In this document: positions 60,402 through 64,000 of the stretch, piece by piece
Numbering within the stretch: the stretch's first letter is position 1
Layout of the letters: the number at the start of each line of letters is the position of its first letter
Source: Oscillospiraceae bacterium
GTDB taxonomy: Bacteria; Bacillota; Clostridia; Oscillospirales; Oscillospiraceae
Assembly (NCBI GenBank): GCA_017540645.1
Contig: JAFYAQ010000001.1
Coordinates: 50,696 to 114,695 of the forward strand
Direction: 5' to 3'
DNA: 64,000 nt
Notes under the pieces: model-generated
What the model saw: the letters and a program-made list of their open reading frames with translations, nothing else
The model's database searches: none
What the model was told of the DNA's origin: nothing
Position numbers and translations under genes: made by a program

Positions 60402-62929
60402 CTATGGAAAGTTTGGATTATCTTAAGGGCATAAGAGCGTCAAACAAATACCAATATGCTCTATTGACAACCTACAACTTTGAAATTGGTTTTTTCGAAA
60501 GCTTTATTCTTAACAGTCTCCTTAGCAACGGTGTTAAAACCGTCTCCGTTTTTGTCGATGGAAAGCAACTAGTCGCAGCACTTGAAAACGCGAAAGACAG
60601 TTTCATCGGGAAACGTTATGTAGTGAACCCAATACGAATGGATGCTGCTTTTCATCCAAAACTGCTTCTTCTTCTCGGGCAAAACATTGCCAAGCTTTAT
60701 GTTTCAAGTGCGAACCTGACTACAAGCGGAATCTGCATTAATAATGAAATCGTGAACGAGTATGTTTATGATGCTAATCATCCAGAAAACCTTAAAGTTA
60801 TCTCTCAGGCGATAACACTATTTGAGAAACTTGATAAACTCTCGTACGGCCTTGATGAAAATCTCTTCACAGATATCCGGCAGCTTCCTTATTACGGGAA
60901 AACCAATGTTAACCAGTCAATGTTTCTGATGGACAACATTGACGAGCCAATTCTTGATCAAATACAGAGAGTCGTACAAACAACAGAGTCAATCGACATC
61001 GCAGTGCCTTATTATGATAATTCGCTTAGTGTAGTCGAAGAACTAATCAACAGATATCAAAATGCATCCATAAAAATATGGCTGCAAAACGGGAAAAGCC
61101 GTTTCCCGATGTGGAAAACAGCTGACAGACGATTCACCATCAAGCCATACCGTGGATTAGTGTCGGTGAATGATGGAAAATCATATGAGTGTGATAGTTT
61201 CTACCATGGCAAGGTCTTTCGATTTAGGTGTGCAGATAAATCATATATCCTTTATGGCAGCGCAAACTGCACCAAAAGCGCTCTTTCGCTTTCTTACAGA
61301 ACAGGTGGAAACATAGAGTGTGATATTCTTGAGGTCGGAGAACCAGCGGAATTTGAGGGCTTCTTTGATGGATTTATTGAAGATGCGACTGAACTCACAT
61401 GTGATAATCTGAACGACGAACCCGTAGCGTATCCGACCATTCATTTTATGTATGGAACAACTAGTAAATCCGAAACCAAGCTTTTCTTTGGCTATAGCAA
61501 GGCCCCGCAACAGCTTTCTGTCTTTATCAGCGAGACCATGCTTCCATTTACCATAGGCAATAATAGGATTGAGGTGACAATTGACCCAGATCTGCTTTCT
61601 GGATTGCCGGAAGTCTTTTCTGTCTCTTTTTCCTCAGACATGGGAAAAGAAGAGGTGAAATGCTGGGTTTTATACAAGGACTATTTAGATCTATTTCGTT
61701 TGCCTGATGAAACGGGTGGTATTTTCACCTTTGAGATAGATTCTGCTGATGACAAATATCTGCAGGATAGATATGCTTTGCTCTCAGCGTACTCACTGAG
61801 TGTCGAAGGGATATTGAGAGAAGCAGAAATCGAAAGGCATTTTCAACGGAATGTAGTGGAACTTGATCCAGAAAACAATGACGACGATGACGGAATAATT
61901 GATTATATCCCACCTTCGATTGACATCATTCGGCAGCACAAAATTATTGGCCGAATTCGACATATTGAGGCCGTCTTCCGTGATAGTTTTTCAAACTGGA
62001 TTACAACGGCATCGCAAATGGCTCATGGAAAGACAGGAAATGGCAGTACTCTTCCTCCTGTCGAACCAACTCATGTAAATCTAGATCAGGACCAGAGCTT
62101 TATTAGATTTGTAAAAGCACAATACAAAAAGCTAATGAACCCGGATTATCAATCCAAGGTTGATCCGGAACGGTTCTATTCAGTAATGCTGGCCTTTTTT
62201 GAAATCTTTGATAAATATACTGTTTTCTCTGGGAAAGAACCTGAAGAAATGCTCATAGGGCCATTGTTTGCCGCTGAGGCAAAAACGAAACTCCTCCTGA
62301 GCATCAAAAAAATGAGAGTTTTAGACGAAACTTCTGATAATCTCATTGCACTTACGTTCCTCACCATTATCATCAATCACTTACTCAATGCTAAGGATAG
62401 AGACCGGAGAATTGACAATGCTAATAAACAATTGCTTGCCAGCATCGCGCAGGATGAATTGTTTCGAACGCAAGGGTATTTGCAAAAAGTTGTGCTGGCA
62501 GTTGATATGCTTGCCGTTCGTTCAGCACAGGCCAATCTCATGGCAGAGATAAACTATGTCGACAGTCTTTTCGGTTATAAACCACTTAGCAAAATCAAAG
62601 AGACGATTCAGGACGAATACGGGAAAAGCAGCCAGGTTAGTATTAATGATGACCAGATATATGTGGAGGTAACCGCGGACAGCATCAGCAATTATATGAT
62701 TATACGTGAGGGATCATTGCGTGACATAAATAACTATGTCAAGATGCAGGGACGTTTTAAATCTTTCTTTGTTGACATAGTCTCACGCGGAATTAGTAAA
62801 GGACCAAATCCAGCAATAAGGGTATCATATCGAGTTTCCAATCTGCCAAGTAGTGTAGTTCGCCAAAGGATTTACAGAAAGAACGGGAAGATCGAAGAAA
62901 ATGTTAAAGATCTGAGCACGATGCAATAA
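60398..62929 (+). CDS. Phospholipase-D-fold protein, putative defence effector
   Basis: The 843-aa protein starts at a GTG overlapping the upstream stop (GTGA); ATG 60404 is the alternative. The N-terminal ~340 residues carry two PLD half-sites: FHPKLLLLLG with SSANLTTSG (His about 86, Asn about 109) and YHGKVFRFR with YGSANCTKSA (His about 269, Asn about 289). The H-x-K and the downstream S/G-S-A-N are kept, but the usual Asp six residues after the Lys is missing in both, as in some restriction-type PLD nucleases. The remaining ~500 residues (about 340-843) are unassigned. PLD-fold nucleases are effectors in several antiphage and restriction systems. Confidence 0.78.
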   Translation: MTMESLDYLKGIRASNKYQYALLTTYNFEIGFFESFILNSLLSNGVKTVSVFVDGKQLVAALENAKDSFIGKRYVVNPIRMDAAFHPKLLLLLGQNIAKLYVSSANLTTSGICINNEIVNEYVYDANHPENLKVISQAITLFEKLDKLSYGLDENLFTDIRQLPYYGKTNVNQSMFLMDNIDEPILDQIQRVVQTTESIDIAVPYYDNSLSVVEELINRYQNASIKIWLQNGKSRFPMWKTADRRFTIKPYRGLVSVNDGKSYECDSFYHGKVFRFRCADKSYILYGSANCTKSALSLSYRTGGNIECDILEVGEPAEFEGFFDGFIEDATELTCDNLNDEPVAYPTIHFMYGTTSKSETKLFFGYSKAPQQLSVFISETMLPFTIGNNRIEVTIDPDLLSGLPEVFSVSFSSDMGKEEVKCWVLYKDYLDLFRLPDETGGIFTFEIDSADDKYLQDRYALLSAYSLSVEGILREAEIERHFQRNVVELDPENNDDDDGIIDYIPPSIDIIRQHKIIGRIRHIEAVFRDSFSNWITTASQMAHGKTGNGSTLPPVEPTHVNLDQDQSFIRFVKAQYKKLMNPDYQSKVDPERFYSVMLAFFEIFDKYTVFSGKEPEEMLIGPLFAAEAKTKLLLSIKKMRVLDETSDNLIALTFLTIIINHLLNAKDRDRRIDNANKQLLASIAQDELFRTQGYLQKVVLAVDMLAVRSAQANLMAEINYVDSLFGYKPLSKIKETIQDEYGKSSQVSINDDQIYVEVTADSISNYMIIREGSLRDINNYVKMQGRFKSFFVDIVSRGISKGPNPAIRVSYRVSNLPSSVVRQRIYRKNGKIEENVKDLSTMQ

Positions 62930-62953
62930 TCCTTTCCCGCAACAACCACAAAA

Positions 62954-62990
62954 CGATATAAGCGCCTAGGGAAATCACCTAGGCGCTTAT
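62954..62990. terminator. Bidirectional terminator between the cassette and the methyltransferase remnant
   Basis: A perfect 15-bp inverted repeat (ATATAAGCGCCTAGG and its complement) with a 7-nt loop lies 24 bp after the PLD gene and just beyond the remnant's stop. Confidence 0.85.
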
Positions 62991-62996
62991 ATCTTT

Positions 62997-63350
62997 CTAG
63001 TTTTTCCGCCAAATAATATTCAACCACTTTTCATCCGCGCGATCAGGACGAACATCAGGAGAAATCCAGTACTCAACGAGACTTAACTCTTGTGAACATC
63101 TCGTCAGTTCTTGCAGGTCGTTTTCTGTATAATCTGAAAAACATCTGCCCCCTACTTCTCGCTCTTTACTACCATACTTAAAAGAAGCATAAAACACACC
63201 ACCAGGTTTTAGAGCTTTAGATATTTTGGAAAACACATTATTCATCTCTGCTTTTGGGACGTGTAGTAGTGAGGCACAAGCCCATGCAGCATCAAACTCG
63301 GAATACGTATACTGGATTTGAATTGTAGTTTTAGGGGGATTGCAGACCAA
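62997..63350 (-). pseudogene. 5'-truncated class I SAM methyltransferase
   Basis: The remaining 117 codons include the C-terminal half of a small methyltransferase: FDAAWACASLLHVPKAEM (strand beta-4 and following helix), then ALKPGGVFYASFKYG (beta-5) and a SDYTENDLQEL segment. The SAM-binding glycine-rich motif I and motif II, which should precede it, are missing; the sequence upstream of about 63330 has no homologous reading. The start at 63350 lacks an RBS. I judge it an inactive remnant left by insertion or deletion at the island's right side. Confidence 0.75.
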
Positions 63351-63461
63351 CTGGATGGGATCGCGGAAAGCTTTTTCGACACAACAGAATTACGGTGCTC
63401 CAGCGAGGACGTAGACCGATGAAACCTTTCAATTATTCTAATTCATTAAAAGGTTAAGGGG

Positions 63462-63560
63462 GGAGGGTGCATTTCTCCAAGGGCTCCTGGAACCGACAAC
63501 CTAGAAGAAGCTAAAATAGCGAGGCCGGAAGATGCATATTTGCACCCTCCGCCTCGCTAT
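63462..63560 (+). other. Two interlocking inverted repeats in the 63.35-63.64 kb gene-free stretch
   Basis: GGAGGGTGCA (63462-63471) can pair with TGCACCCTCC (63541-63550), and ATAGCGAGGC (63516-63525) with GCCTCGCTAT (63551-63560). The two stems cross each other, so they are alternatives or a pseudoknot. A T run (63575-63581) follows. No gene is seen between 63351 and 63640. Confidence 0.5.
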
Positions 63561-63601
63561 AACGCTTGATATAAGGTTTTTTTCGAGAGAAATAATTAAA
63601 A

Positions 63602-63636
63602 AGTACCCAAGCTATTGTATCATAGCTTGGGTACTA
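63602..63636. terminator. Hairpin beside the tRNA fragment
   Basis: GTACCCAAGCTAT and ATAGCTTGGGTAC form a perfect 13-bp stem around a short loop. It lies just downstream (minus strand) of the tRNA-fMet 3' fragment and could be that fragment's original terminator. Confidence 0.6.
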
Positions 63637-63639
63637 ACG

Positions 63640-63682
63640 TGGTTGCGGGGGAAGGACTTGAACCAACGACCTCCGGGTTATC
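63640..63682 (-). pseudogene. 3' fragment of tRNA-fMet (acceptor/T-arm to anticodon loop)
   Basis: This stretch is identical to the 3' half of the tRNA-fMet gene at 63912-63987, from CCA through the anticodon-loop TTAT. Homology then stops. The D-arm and 5' acceptor strand are missing, so it cannot make a functional tRNA. Such fragments mark sites where a mobile element recombined with a tRNA gene. Confidence 0.85.
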
Positions 63683-63769
63683 GCTTCGCGCCGCCTTGCC
63701 GCATTTGCCGTTTGCGGGCAGGCGCCCTGACCTGCCCGCAAACGGCGCGGCTGCGGAAAAAGCGAGGCT

Positions 63770-63911
63770 GCTGCATCCGCCCCCGGCGGCGCAGCCCCGC
63801 TTTTCCCAACGAGCTCCGCTCGTCGGTCTCATAACCCGGGGAGAATCGGCACATCTTCTTCTCCATAACGGCAAAAAACACAGCCCCCCGGATGGTGGAC
63901 TGTGTTTTTAG

Positions 63912-63913
<2 letters not shown>
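63770..63913. repeat. 144-bp repeat, right copy (B)
   Basis: Near-identical to 58442-58585. Its right end is the terminator-type hairpin immediately downstream (minus strand) of tRNA-fMet: CAC-AGCC...GGACTGTGTTTTT read on the minus strand ends in a T run. It carries the same inverted tRNA-fMet anticodon-arm mimic (63818-63839). Confidence 0.88.
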
Positions 63914-63987
<74 letters not shown>

Positions 63988-64000
63988 ATATCGCGTGTAA

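Noticed and set aside
63400..63600. T-box leader
   Set aside because: A TGGAACCG sequence is suggestive, but the T-box core, the specifier loop and a downstream aminoacyl-tRNA or amino-acid gene are missing.

Overview
The window reads as a piece of a GC-rich, anaerobic, gut-type Clostridia chromosome, probably Oscillospiraceae-like. This placement is inferred from Gram-positive style ribosome binding sites, strong sigma-A promoters, lipoproteins without outer-membrane systems, and the mix of amino-acid and acid-sugar catabolic genes. No rRNA gene or species marker is present. I see about 48 protein genes, one initiator tRNA gene (minus strand, right edge), a 3' fragment of the same tRNA, one truncated methyltransferase, and many hairpin terminators. 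No CRISPR array or transposase was found.

Layout. 1-8.3 kb (+): a cut-off PHP phosphoesterase, a membrane DUF218 protein, a Thr/Pro-linker lipoprotein, a MATE transporter fused to a histidine-kinase-like ATPase domain, an alpha/beta hydrolase, a VanX-type dipeptidase and an anion/Na+ symporter-type permease. 8.4-9.6 kb (-): a potassium channel. 9.8-19.0 kb: an acid-sugar locus with otnK-otnC (-), a PrpR-type sigma-54 activator (+), a sigma-54 promoter, a KdgT-like permease, an amidohydrolase and a SAF-domain oxidoreductase (+), then rpoN itself (-). 19.2-25.7 kb: a GH13 glucosidase, a D-aminoacylase-type hydrolase, a Cys-rich membrane protein, a GNAT acetyltransferase, a second DUF218 protein and a lipoprotein. 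25.8-30.8 kb: a PucR-type regulator divergent from a four-gene operon (unknown protein, GcvT-like protein, SDR, 70-aa protein).

32.2-46.9 kb is a nitrogen-scavenging island around a GntR/FadR-type regulator. Leftward run a DUF1116/AllG protein, FdrA/AllF, a small FdrA-domain protein, an omega-amidase-like hydrolase, a DUF2877/AllH protein, a three-domain RidA protein, a sodium:solute symporter, a small membrane protein and carbamate kinase. Rightward run a TRAP transporter (P, Q, M subunits), an M24 peptidase and a single-domain RidA. The leftward set matches the parts of the oxamate carbamoyltransferase (AllFGH) plus carbamate kinase route, which would make ATP from a carbamoyl group, but no allantoin or ureide hydrolase is present, so the substrate is open. 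gdhA and glnA follow.

50.4-55.5 kb is visibly more AT-rich: a LysR regulator divergent from an ornithine/alanine-racemase-like enzyme, an M20 peptidase and a GltS-type symporter. 55.6-58.3 kb holds a small unknown protein, a receiver-domain/maltose-acetyltransferase fusion and an aldo/keto reductase. 58.4-64 kb is an AT-rich island between two 144-bp near-identical repeats next to tRNA-fMet. It carries a two-gene cassette (an unknown 487-aa protein and an 843-aa phospholipase-D-fold protein) that looks like an undescribed defence-type system, and a methyltransferase remnant.
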